Positions 40,996 through 48,608 of a stretch of 50,676 nucleotides of DNA are shown here, in pieces; position 1 is the stretch's first letter; the number at the start of each line of letters is the position of its first letter. The position numbers and the translations under genes are program-made. A model generated the notes under the pieces. That model ran no database searches. It was given only the letters and a program-made list of their open reading frames with translations, and was not told the DNA's origin. The DNA is from an uncultured Clostridia bacterium (lineage in GTDB: Bacteria > Bacillota > Clostridia > Oscillospirales > Ruminococcaceae): assembly GCA_947625125.1 (NCBI GenBank), contig CANQNF010000021.1, forward strand, positions 1 to 50,676, read 5' to 3'.

Positions 40996-41967
40996 TTATT
41001 TGTTTCCTTCATCATTCTGCGGCTCGGCTTCGGGCTCGGGCGTGGGCGCGGGCTGCGGTTCCGGCGCGGGCTGTTCGGGCATAGGCTGTTCCGGCATGGG
41101 CGCGGGCATGGGCATGGCCGCCGGATAGCCCTGCTGAGCCGGGTATTCGTAAACTACTTTCGGAGCATGCAAGGACGCTTCATAGAATCCCGCAAAACCG
41201 AGCGCGTAGAAATACGGCAGGAAAATCACCGCGAAAAGTATCAGGACGGTCACTGCGATAAGGAAAACCGAGCCGATAAAGGGTATGAACGACAGCCCGA
41301 CCAGAATGCCCAAAACGACCCCAAAAGCGAGCGCCGGCAAGACTGCGAAGCCGAACAACCTGCCCTTTAAGCCGTAGGTCAGCTTTTTCGACTCTTTCCA
41401 GGCGTCGAACGGGCTTATATCCTCTCGGGTAAGGAGAATGTAGGGCACAAACGCTATCTCAAAGGACTTGACGATGAAAATTACCGTAAAGACCCAGACC
41501 GCGATTCCTGCGACGCCGATGAAGATGCCTGTTCTTGAGAGGTCGGAGAAGTCGGCGAAGTACATGAAGTCCTCGATAGTGGCCGCGCCGTAGAAGCCGC
41601 TGTAGCCCAAGGACATGGCAAGGACCAGCGAGATTATCGCCGGGACGACCATCCAGACCGATATTATAAGGTAGGACCAGAGCTGCCCGCCGATGACGCG
41701 CTTTGCTGTCTTGAAATCCTTAAAGGCATAGAAGATATCTTTCGGCTCGGGCTCCTCGTTCCGGACGGTCTTTAGCGCCAGCAGCGCACAGCCGGCGGAA
41801 AGGCCGTAGGTAATGGGAAGCGAGAGAATAAGAAAGCTTTGGCATGCCTCGGCGATGATGAGATTTGCCAAAAAGCACAAAAAGAACAGCCACATCAGCC
41901 TCTTCGGTTTTGTTTTTATAAGGTAGAGAGCGTGCTTAAAGCGCTGACCCATGGTGTTATACTGCAT
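40996..41967 (-). CDS. Polytopic membrane protein, DUF975-like, with Pro-rich tail
   Basis: 323 aa, about six helices (for example LMWLFFLCFLANLIIAEACQ, GIFIGVAGIAVWVFTVIFIV, FLIAVTVLILFAVIFLPYFY), between them KESKKLTYGLKGRLFGFAVL. The pattern of helices and the PYILLTREDISPFDAWKES motif is like DUF975 or the glycerophosphodiesterase membrane domain. The C-terminal 60 residues are almost only Pro, Ala, Met, Glu (PMPAPMPEQPMPEQPAPEPQ). Role unknown. AGGAG ribosome site and consensus promoter upstream. Confidence 0.75.
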   Translation of the reverse strand: MQYNTMGQRFKHALYLIKTKPKRLMWLFFLCFLANLIIAEACQSFLILSLPITYGLSAGCALLALKTVRNEEPEPKDIFYAFKDFKTAKRVIGGQLWSYLIISVWMVVPAIISLVLAMSLGYSGFYGAATIEDFMYFADFSDLSRTGIFIGVAGIAVWVFTVIFIVKSFEIAFVPYILLTREDISPFDAWKESKKLTYGLKGRLFGFAVLPALAFGVVLGILVGLSFIPFIGSVFLIAVTVLILFAVIFLPYFYALGFAGFYEASLHAPKVVYEYPAQQGYPAAMPMPAPMPEQPMPEQPAPEPQPAPTPEPEAEPQNDEGNK

Positions 41968-42000
41968 AAAAATCACTCCTAAGACGTATAAGATGTATAT

Positions 42001-42029
42001 ATTTTAGCATTTTCAGCCTTTATTGTCAA
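42001..42029 (-). promoter_or_regulatory. Sigma-A promoter of the membrane-protein operon
   Basis: Minus strand: TTGACA (42024-42029), 17-bp spacer, TAAAAT (42001-42006), 34 nt before the start codon. Confidence 0.8.
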
Positions 42030-42069
42030 TAAAATATGCAGCTTTTAAGAAATTTTTCACATTTGCGCC

Positions 42070-42098
42070 TTGACAAAAACCGGCTTTTGTATAATAAT
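42070..42098 (+). promoter_or_regulatory. Divergent promoter toward the aminotransferase gene
   Basis: TTGACA (42070-42075) followed by TATAATAATAG (42090-42100). The spacing is 14 to the TATAAT or 16-17 to the overlapping TAATAA/AATAAT, so the exact -10 is uncertain. Transcripts would carry a leader of about 240 nt filled by cloverleaf copy 3. Confidence 0.6.
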
Positions 42099-42118
42099 AG
42101 ATTACAGCGACAAAGGGA

Positions 42119-42317
42119 GGGCGAACCCGGACCGGCCGCCCCCAAAGGGCTTTCTGCTCGCCGCGGGCTTACGGCGCAGCCCCTCCGGCTTCGCCGGAGG
42201 CCCGCCCCCCCAAAGGGGGCGGGGGCCCGTCGGCGGGGCCGACGGGCCGGGGCTGCGCGCGGGCTTTCGGAGGGGCAGGAGGTAAAGACGACCCCCGGCC
42301 GGTCCCGGTTTTCGCCC
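42119..42317 (+). repeat. Cloverleaf palindrome, family CL copy 3, in a leader region
   Basis: Outer stem GGGCGAACCCGGACCGG (42119-42135) with 42298-42317 (one bulge), next stem GCGCAGCCCC with GGGGCTGCGC (42175-42184, 42250-42259). Three arms lie inside: CCTCCGGCTTCGCCGGAGG, one of CCCGCCCCC/GGGGGCGGG, and GCCCGTCGGC/GCCGACGGGC. It lies between a promoter and the aminotransferase start codon on the transcribed strand, so the RNA would fold into it. Confidence 0.8.
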
Positions 42318-42346
42318 GACCCCGTATTTTTGCAGGAGGAGTAAGC

Positions 42347-43531
42347 ATGAACTATAACGTTTCCGAAAAATTCAAGAGTTTAAAGCCGTCCGCCATCCGT
42401 GAGATTTTTAAGTCGTTGGGCACCCCGGGCGCTATATCGTTTGCGGCGGGAAACCCCAACCCCGACAGCTTCCCCGTAAAGGAAATGCAGGAGATAGCGA
42501 ACGAGATCTTTGAAAACGAGCCGGTGACGGCGCTTCAGTACGGCATCACCGAGGGCTATACCCCATTAAGAGACCTTGTCAAAGCCCGCTTAAAGCGCGT
42601 TTACGGCGTCGGCGCGGACAGAGACGACCTTATTATTGTGACCGGCGGCCAGCAGGGAATAGAGCTTACCTGCAAGGTGATGTGCAACGAGGGCGACGTG
42701 GTCGTTTGCGAAAACCCGAGCTTCATAGGCGCTCTCAACGCGTTTCGTTCTTTGGGGGCAAAGCTTGTCGGCGTGCCTTTAAACGACGACGGCATAGACG
42801 TTGAAAAGCTTGAGGAGGCGCTTAAAAATAACCCGAAAGCAAAGCTTTTATACACCATCCCGACGTTCCAGAACCCCGCCGGCATAACCACCTCCCTTGA
42901 AGTCAGAAAAAAGGTTTTGGATCTTGCCAAAAAATATGACATTATAATTTTGGAGGATAACCCCTACGGCGACTTAAGATTCACCGGCGAGGACGTGCCG
43001 ACATATAAGAGCATGGATACCGAGGGCAGAGTAGTTTACTGCGGCAGCTTCTCCAAAGTCCTCTCGGCGGGCATGAGAATAGGATTTGTCTGCGCGGATA
43101 AAGACCTCGTCTCCAAAATCGTCGTCGCCAAGCAGGTCGAGGACGTGCACACAAACGTCCTGTTCCAGATGATATGCGCAAAATACATCGAAAAATACGA
43201 CCTTGAGGCGCACATTCGGGAAATCCGCAAAATGTATAAGCACAAGGCCGAGCTGATGATAAAGGCGCTCGAGGAGAACATGCCGAAAACCGTCAGCTTC
43301 ACAAGACCCGAGGGCGGCATCTTCCTTTGGTGCAGTCTCCCCGAGGGCGCGAGCCTTGACGAGTTCGTCAAAAAGGCGGGCGACAGGCTTGTTTTCGTCG
43401 TCCCGGGCACGGCTTTCTCTGCCGACCCCGACGAACCCTGCCGGTCGTTCAGGCTTAATTATTCCATGCCGTCCGACGAGGAAATAGTTAAGGGCATTAA
43501 GATTCTTGCGGACATTGCCAAAGAGCTTTAA
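42347..43531 (+). CDS. PLP-dependent aminotransferase, class I/II
   Basis: 394 aa fold-type I enzyme. The Schiff-base lysine (about residue 237) is in GSFSKVLSAGMRIGF; PLP ring contacts are in IVTGGQQGIELT, TIPTFQNPAGITTS and ILEDNPYGDLRF; the substrate-carboxylate arginine is in FRLNYSMPS. The arrangement matches the 2-aminoadipate/MocR-like subgroup without a winged-helix domain. Substrate is not determined. GCAGGAGGAG ribosome site. trmO starts one base after its stop. Confidence 0.9.
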   Translation: MNYNVSEKFKSLKPSAIREIFKSLGTPGAISFAAGNPNPDSFPVKEMQEIANEIFENEPVTALQYGITEGYTPLRDLVKARLKRVYGVGADRDDLIIVTGGQQGIELTCKVMCNEGDVVVCENPSFIGALNAFRSLGAKLVGVPLNDDGIDVEKLEEALKNNPKAKLLYTIPTFQNPAGITTSLEVRKKVLDLAKKYDIIILEDNPYGDLRFTGEDVPTYKSMDTEGRVVYCGSFSKVLSAGMRIGFVCADKDLVSKIVVAKQVEDVHTNVLFQMICAKYIEKYDLEAHIREIRKMYKHKAELMIKALEENMPKTVSFTRPEGGIFLWCSLPEGASLDEFVKKAGDRLVFVVPGTAFSADPDEPCRSFRLNYSMPSDEEIVKGIKILADIAKEL

Positions 43532-43532
43532 G

Positions 43533-44204
43533 ATGGAGCTTAAGGTCATCGCCCACATCGAAAACGGCTTCGGCTCGAAGTTCGGAATCCCCCGTCAGAG
43601 CGGGCTTTGCGGGATAAAAAGCAGGATAGTTTTCGAGCCGGAGTATGCCTCCCCCGAGGCTTTTCGGGGCATAGAGCAGTTTTCCCACCTCTTTGTCATC
43701 TGGGGCTTTTCGGAGGGCTTTGCCGCGGGTCTTTCGCGGGAGTTCTCCCCCACCGTGAGGCCGCCGAGACTCGGCGGGAACAAGAGGCTCGGGGTTTTTG
43801 CCACGAGATCCCCGAACCGCCCCAACCCCATAGGCCTCAGCGTTGTGAAGCTTTTGGACATCGGCCGGGGGTATCTCACGGTCTCGGGCGGAGATATGGC
43901 GAACGGAACGCCGGTGTATGACATAAAGCCGTATCTTAGGTATGCCGACTGCGTGCCCGAAGCCGTTTCGGGGTATGCCGACGCCCACAGCGCCGACAGG
44001 TTAAAGGCGGAGATACCCGACGCCCTCGGGAGAACCCTGCCGGAGGCCGTCATAAAAGACATAAAAGAGATACTTGAGAACGACCCGAGGCCGCAGTACC
44101 GGGACGACGGCCGGGAGTATTTTTTCGAGTATGCGGGGTACGATTTCGGCTTTCGGGTCGAGGACGGCAGGGCGATTTTAGGGCATGCCGAAAAGAAAAA
44201 GTAG
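43533..44204 (+). CDS. trmO: tRNA t6A methyltransferase TrmO (UPF0066/YaeB)
   Basis: 223 aa. N-terminal TsaA-like beta-barrel: VIAHIENGFGSKFGIPRQSG, the block EQFSHLFVIWGFS, and GVFATRSPNRPNPIGLSVVK which binds SAM. It adds a methyl group to t6A37 in tRNAs. Start at ATG 43533, one base behind the preceding stop; a longer frame overlaps the aminotransferase. The C-terminus overlaps the vanZ-like gene by 20 bp. Confidence 0.93.
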   Translation: MELKVIAHIENGFGSKFGIPRQSGLCGIKSRIVFEPEYASPEAFRGIEQFSHLFVIWGFSEGFAAGLSREFSPTVRPPRLGGNKRLGVFATRSPNRPNPIGLSVVKLLDIGRGYLTVSGGDMANGTPVYDIKPYLRYADCVPEAVSGYADAHSADRLKAEIPDALGRTLPEAVIKDIKEILENDPRPQYRDDGREYFFEYAGYDFGFRVEDGRAILGHAEKKK

Positions 44205-44697
44205 AGAGTTTTTCCGAAAGGAATTGAGAGCATTGAATAAAAAACGGCATCTGATTTTGTCGATTTCGCTGATTTTACTTACCGTCGGGTTTATCTGGAT
44301 AAATTCGGCGCTTCCCGGAAACGAGTCGGGAGAATTGAGCGGAAAGGTCCGGGAGCTGCTGCAAAAGCTTTTTGAATTCACGCATTTTCCCGAGCCGTTG
44401 GCGGGGTTTTTGCTCGACCACGTCCGAAAGCTCGCCCATGTCACCGAGTACGCGGTGATGGGGCTTGAGCTGGGGTTTTTGTGGCGGGGGCTGAGGATGG
44501 GGTTCCAGGGGTTCTGGAACGCCTTTTCAACGGTGCTTGCGATAGCTGTTTTCGACGAAACGATACAGCTTTTGGCGCTCGCCCGCGGCCCGCAGATAAC
44601 CGACGTTTTGCTTGACACGGCGAGCGGGCTTGCGGCTATACTTTTTGTATATTTTGTGTGGATAATTGCGGAGTGTATAAAATCCGGCGGGGATTGA
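44185..44697 (+). CDS. VanZ-like membrane protein
   Basis: 170 aa with four hydrophobic helices: LILSISLILLTVGFIWINSA, then after KLAHVTEYAVMGLELGFLWR, STVLAIAVFDETIQLLALAR and DVLLDTASGLAAILFVYFV. The VanZ signature E-x-x-Q within DETIQLL and DxxxxxxG in DVLLDTASG are present. Family members relate to teicoplanin resistance or unknown envelope functions. Start ATG 44185 overlaps trmO; a TTG start near 44236 behind AAAGGA is an alternative. Confidence 0.85.
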   Translation: MPKRKSREFFRKELRALNKKRHLILSISLILLTVGFIWINSALPGNESGELSGKVRELLQKLFEFTHFPEPLAGFLLDHVRKLAHVTEYAVMGLELGFLWRGLRMGFQGFWNAFSTVLAIAVFDETIQLLALARGPQITDVLLDTASGLAAILFVYFVWIIAECIKSGGD

Positions 44698-44707
44698 GGG
44701 TTCAGAC

Positions 44708-44860
44708 CGGGCGCGCCCACACCCGGGCTTGCGCGCCCCGCCTGTCCGACCCGCAGGGTCGGACCCCCGAGTGCGCCACGGCTTCGCCGGGGCGCACTCG
44801 GGGGGGTTCAGCTTCGCTGAACCGGCGGGGCGCTCCCGCAGCATGTTCGGGGCGCGCCCG
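44708..44860. repeat. Cloverleaf palindrome, family CL copy 4
   Basis: Outer CGGGCGCGCCC (44708-44718) with GGGCGCGCCCG (44850-44860), then GCGCCCCGCC with GGCGGGGCGC. Arms: GTCCGACCC/GGGTCGGAC, a long CCCCGAGTGCGCC arm, and GGTTCAGCTTCGCTGAACC. The last arm sequence recurs exactly in copy 5. Between the vanZ-like and gtrA-like genes, directly abutting a family C copy. Confidence 0.85.
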
Positions 44861-44953
44861 ATCAGAGGTTAGAGGATAGAGGTTAGAGATCAGAACCGGG
44901 AAACCCGAGCCGGCGCTGACAGAAGACAGAATTGAGAAGTCAGAGGTCAGACC
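44861..44953 (-). repeat. CAGA-rich repeat, family C copy 4, inverted
   Basis: TCAGAGGTTAGAGGATAGAG and CAGAAGACAGAATTGAGAAG are the reverse complement of the TCTAATCTCTATCTTC and CTTCTCAATTCTGTCTTC runs in copy 5 at 46.56-46.61 kb. It adjoins cloverleaf copy 4. Confidence 0.75.
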
Positions 44954-45021
44954 TGCTCCCCTGCTACCCCCGGTAATAACGCACACGGTTTATACTCTCC
45001 GTATTGAAAGAAGAGGTTTAT

Positions 45022-45438
45022 ATGGAAAAAATTAGGTCGCTGCTCCTAAGAAAACCCGTTCGGTATTTTCTCTCCTCGGTCGCGGCGTTTGCGGTAAACT
45101 ACGCCATGCTTTTAGTGCTGGAGCGGCTTCTGAGGGGGTTTTCCGGGCTTTCGATGGAGATAGCGGCGGTGCCCGCGTTCCTTATAAGCTCACAGCTAAA
45201 CTTCTGGCTCAACCGGCGGTGGGTCTTTCGCTCCGAAAATCGGGCGCTGCCTGAGCTTTTGGGCTATTACTCGCTCGCCGCGGTCAGTTTTCTGATAAAA
45301 ACCTACGTTTTGCTGGAGATTTTTGTAAGAATTTTCCGCATCCCTCTCGCGCTCGCCCAACCCATAGCCGAGGCGGTGATGTTTTTGGTCAACTATGCCG
45401 TCCAAAAAACCGTTATTTTCAACAAAAAGAAAAGGTGA
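45022..45438 (+). CDS. GtrA-family membrane protein
   Basis: 138 aa, four transmembrane helices: FLSSVAAFAVNYAMLLVLER, VPAFLISSQLNFWLNRRWVF, the region of YSLAAVSFLIKTYVLLEIFV and QPIAEAVMFLVNYAVQKTVI. NFWLNRRWVF is the conserved GtrA motif, and the end FNKKK is typical. Members flip lipid-linked sugars or take part in wall polysaccharide/teichoic acid modification. AAGAGG ribosome site before ATG 45022. The next gene starts four bases after its stop. Confidence 0.9.
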   Translation: MEKIRSLLLRKPVRYFLSSVAAFAVNYAMLLVLERLLRGFSGLSMEIAAVPAFLISSQLNFWLNRRWVFRSENRALPELLGYYSLAAVSFLIKTYVLLEIFVRIFRIPLALAQPIAEAVMFLVNYAVQKTVIFNKKKR

Positions 45439-45441
45439 GAT

Positions 45442-46446
45442 TTGTTGGTTCCTACAAATTTCGGGCAGGTTTTCTCTCCGAAATATTTTGAGCATTTTTC
45501 CTGCATGGCCTCACGGTGTCAAGACCCCTGCTGCAAGGTCGGGTGGGAGATACCGCTTGATTTAGAGTCAGCGGAAAAATACCGGAAAAGCGTTGAAAAT
45601 TTTTCCGAAACCGTTACCGAGGACGGCTTCGGCGGGCTTTTGTTTAAGCTTCGGCCGGACGGCAGCTGTCTGCATTTTGACAGCGACGGGCTCTGCGGGC
45701 TGATGAAAAAGACCGGGGAGCAGTGCGAGATATGCTCGAAATATCCGAGATTTTTTGAGGAGTACGACGGCTTCACCGAGGCCGGGCTTTCGGTCTCCTG
45801 TCCGACGGCGGAGAGGCTTATTTTGGACGGGGATTTCCCGTACGAGGGCATAGAAAACCGCACAACCGACGATCGGCTGCTGAAATTTTTGGTAGAGGCG
45901 AGGGCCATGGCAATGGAGATGGTCGAGAATGAGCCCGACCCGGACTTGGCCGCGGACAGGCTTTGCAGCTTTTCCGAGGGCCTGCAAATTTTAATAGATT
46001 ACGACGAACTGAATATGCTCAAGGCTTCGGAGTTTGACAGGGCGGAAACCCTGCCGGAGGCGGATTACAGAGAATTTATCGACAAAATCCGACAAATTAT
46101 TTTTGAAAAAGCCGAGAAGATTTCCCCGGTCTGGGAGGAGCTTACCGACCCGAAAAGGCCGATGTCAAAGGCTTTTGCAGGCACTAAGGCGGAGCGGCGG
46201 GCGTATCTTGAGTATCTGATTTACAGGCGGTTTTTAAAAGCCGTGAGTTCGGAGTTTATCTATGCCGAGTGCCTGTTTATCCGGGCGCTTTACGGGCTGG
46301 CGGCGGGGCTGAGCGAGGATTATTTTCTGAACGTCCGGCTGATTTCTCGGGAAATCGAGCACAACGACGAGAACCGTGAGGCGCTGAGGGGGTATATTAC
46401 GGATATGCTGGAGGGGTGGGACGGGGCGAGCGCGAGCACGCCTTGA
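45442..46446 (+). CDS. FliB-like lysine-N-methylase family protein
   Basis: 334 aa. The Cys cluster C-x(9)-CC in SCMASRCQDPCCKVGWEIPL, CGLMKKTGEQCEICSKYPRF and SVSCPTAERLIL is that of the flagellin lysine-N-methylase (FliB)/YkgJ-type family, which may carry an Fe-S or zinc site. No flagellar genes are in the window, so flagellin need not be the substrate. The start is TTG (45442, or 45445), behind AAAGGTGAG, overlapping nothing and 3 bp after the gtrA-like stop. Confidence 0.85.
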   Translation: MLVPTNFGQVFSPKYFEHFSCMASRCQDPCCKVGWEIPLDLESAEKYRKSVENFSETVTEDGFGGLLFKLRPDGSCLHFDSDGLCGLMKKTGEQCEICSKYPRFFEEYDGFTEAGLSVSCPTAERLILDGDFPYEGIENRTTDDRLLKFLVEARAMAMEMVENEPDPDLAADRLCSFSEGLQILIDYDELNMLKASEFDRAETLPEADYREFIDKIRQIIFEKAEKISPVWEELTDPKRPMSKAFAGTKAERRAYLEYLIYRRFLKAVSSEFIYAECLFIRALYGLAAGLSEDYFLNVRLISREIEHNDENREALRGYITDMLEGWDGASASTP

Positions 46447-46469
46447 CGGCGCTTTCTCGGCGCAGATCG

Positions 46470-46612
46470 TCAGAGAACAGAAATCAGATATCAGAATTTC
46501 AAGGTGTCGCCTTTGGCGACGGATTTAAACGCTTGACCGCATGCCCGGTTTTCCCGGTTCTAATCTCTATCTTCTAACCTCTGATTTCTGACTTCTCAAT
46601 TCTGTCTTCTAA
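46470..46612 (+). repeat. CAGA-rich repeat, family C copy 5
   Basis: GAGAACAGAAATCAGATATC, AGAATTTCAAGG, hairpin TGTCGCC-TT-TGGCGAC, GGATTTAAACGCTTGAC and GCATGCCC, then TCTAATCTCTATCTTCTAAC, CTGATTTCTGACTTCTC and ATTCTGTCTTC. The left CAGA arm and right TCTG arm are complementary over tens of bases. It abuts cloverleaf copy 5. Confidence 0.8.
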
Positions 46613-46614
46613 TA

Positions 46615-46749
46615 GCGGCGCCCGACATTGGGCGGCTCGGGTCCCGCCGGTTCAGCTTCGCTGAACCCCGGGCCCGCTTCGCGGGTCCGGGGGGCCGACC
46701 CGCAGGGTCGGCCCCCGGCGGGACCTCCCGGAACTTGCGGGGGCGCCGC
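46615..46749. repeat. Cloverleaf palindrome, family CL copy 5
   Basis: Outer GCGGCGCCC with GGGCGCCGC (46615-46623, 46741-46749), then GTCCCGCC with GGCGGGAC. Arms: GGTTCAGCTTCGCTGAACC (identical to copy 4), CCGGGCCCGCTTCGCGGG with TCCGG, and GGGCCGACCC/GGGTCGGCCC. Intergenic between the fliB-like and acyl-CoA synthetase genes. Confidence 0.85.
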
Positions 46750-46866
46750 CGCGATCTGAGGCGCAGAAGACCTTTGCTGCATCCCGGTTTTGCGCAAAGT
46801 CAACCCGTCAACAAAGTCATACCGACTTTCATATATTACGCATACTAAAAGAAAGCAGGAATTTTT

Positions 46867-48597
46867 ATGTTCACCGAAACGAAAGCCCCTTGGCTTAAAA
46901 ACTACGGCGACGTGCCGAAGACCCTTGATTACTTCAATGGCACGATGTGGGAGATGGTCGAGGAGGCCGCAGACTCCCGGCCTGCGCACATCGCCTACGA
47001 CTTCATGGGAAAATCCACCACCTACGCGACGTTCAAGCAAAACGTCCACGACTGCGCAAAGGCTCTTAGGGCCGCCGGCGTTAAGCCGGGCGATAGGGTC
47101 ACGGTATGCATGCCGAACTGCCCCCAGGCGGTGGTCATGTTCTACGCTATAAACCTGATGGGCGGCGTGTCGAACATGGTGCACCCTCTTTCAAGCGAGA
47201 ACGAGATACAGTTTTATCTCAACATCTCTAAAAGCGTCTGCGCGCTGACTCTGGACCAGTTTTACCCGAAATTCGAGGCGATAAGAACGAACGTCCCGAC
47301 GTTAAAAACGCTTGTCATTGCCGCCGTCAAGGATGAGCTGAAGCCGCTTTTAAAGATTGGCTACAGCCTCACCGAGGGCAAGAAGCTGCCGAAAATACCG
47401 AGTCCCGAAGAGGGAAATTACATAACCTGGAAAAAATTTATTTCACAGGGCAAGAGCTATCCCGGGAAATATATTTGCCGCAAAGACAAAAACGACCCGG
47501 CTGTGATTTTGTACAGCGGCGGCACTACCGGCACCACCAAGGGCATTCTGCTGTCGAATTTAAACCTCAACGCGCTCTCGGCGCAGGTCATCTCGGCGAA
47601 CCCGATTTATGACAAAGACGACAAAATTTTAGCGGTTATGCCGATATTCCACGGCTTCGGTCTCGGCGTTTCGATACACACTTTCCTTTCAAACTGTGGG
47701 CGGTGCATACTTGTCCCGAGGTTCACGCCGAAAACCTACGCGCATGACATTTTAAAGAACCGCTGCAACTTTATTGCGGGCGTGCCGACGCTCTATGAGG
47801 CGCTTCTGAGGCAGCCCGAAATGAAAGACGCAGACCTGAGCTGCTTAAAAGGCGTATTTTCCGGCGGCGACACGCTTTCTGCCGAGCTTAAGAAGCGTTT
47901 TGACAAGTTTTTGGCAGATCATGGCGCAAAAATCACCGTCAGAGAGGGTTACGGAACGACCGAGTGCGTGACCGCCTCCTGCCTCACGCCTTTGCATTTA
48001 TACAAAGAGGGCTCCATCGGTCAGCCGTTCGCCGACACATTCTACAAGATAGTCGAGGTCGGCACCAACATCGAAGTCCCCTACGGCACCGAGGGCGAGA
48101 TATGCATTTCCGGGCCGACGGTCATGCTCGGCTATCTTGACAATCCCGAGGAGACCGCGAACGCCTTAAGAGTCCACGGCGACGGCCGGACATGGCTCCA
48201 CACCGGGGACTTAGGCATCATGGACGAGGACGGGTTTATCTATTTCAGGCAGAGGATCAAGAGGATGATAATAACGTCCGGCTACAATGTTTACCCCTCT
48301 CAGCTCGAAAACGTGTTAGAGGGCTGCGACGCTGTGCAGCTCGCCTGCGTTATAGGCGTGCCGGATCCATACAAAATGCAGAAAATAAAGGCGTTTGTGA
48401 CGCTTAAAGAGGGCTTCGCGCCGAATGATGAAACAAAAGAAAAAATCATGGCGTACTGCCGCAAAAATATAGCGAAGTACGCGATGCCGTACGACATTGA
48501 GTTCAGGGAGAGCCTGCCGACGACGCTGGTCGGCAAGGTCGCGTACCGCGTCCTCGAAGAGGAGGAAGCGGCAAAGAGGGAGAAAGCAACAGTTTAA
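46867..48597 (+). CDS. AMP-forming acyl-CoA synthetase / ligase
   Basis: 576 aa ANL-superfamily enzyme that activates a carboxylic acid with ATP and transfers it to CoA. A3 phosphate loop LYSGGTTGTTKGILLSN (about residue 216), A5 EGYGTTECV (361), A7 WLHTGDLG (445), A8 RIKRMIITSGYNVYPSQLE, and the catalytic Lys of A10 in TTLVGKVAYRVL (about 555) are all present. Fatty acid or aromatic acid as substrate cannot be decided. GCAGGA ribosome site; ended by a hairpin terminator at 48655-48695. Confidence 0.9.
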   Translation: MFTETKAPWLKNYGDVPKTLDYFNGTMWEMVEEAADSRPAHIAYDFMGKSTTYATFKQNVHDCAKALRAAGVKPGDRVTVCMPNCPQAVVMFYAINLMGGVSNMVHPLSSENEIQFYLNISKSVCALTLDQFYPKFEAIRTNVPTLKTLVIAAVKDELKPLLKIGYSLTEGKKLPKIPSPEEGNYITWKKFISQGKSYPGKYICRKDKNDPAVILYSGGTTGTTKGILLSNLNLNALSAQVISANPIYDKDDKILAVMPIFHGFGLGVSIHTFLSNCGRCILVPRFTPKTYAHDILKNRCNFIAGVPTLYEALLRQPEMKDADLSCLKGVFSGGDTLSAELKKRFDKFLADHGAKITVREGYGTTECVTASCLTPLHLYKEGSIGQPFADTFYKIVEVGTNIEVPYGTEGEICISGPTVMLGYLDNPEETANALRVHGDGRTWLHTGDLGIMDEDGFIYFRQRIKRMIITSGYNVYPSQLENVLEGCDAVQLACVIGVPDPYKMQKIKAFVTLKEGFAPNDETKEKIMAYCRKNIAKYAMPYDIEFRESLPTTLVGKVAYRVLEEEEAAKREKATV

Positions 48598-48608
48598 GGG
48601 GGGAGAAG

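Noticed and set aside
45442-46446. Flagellar gene cluster suggested by the FliB-like protein
   Set aside because: No flagellin or other motility gene is present; the family is broader than flagellin methylation.
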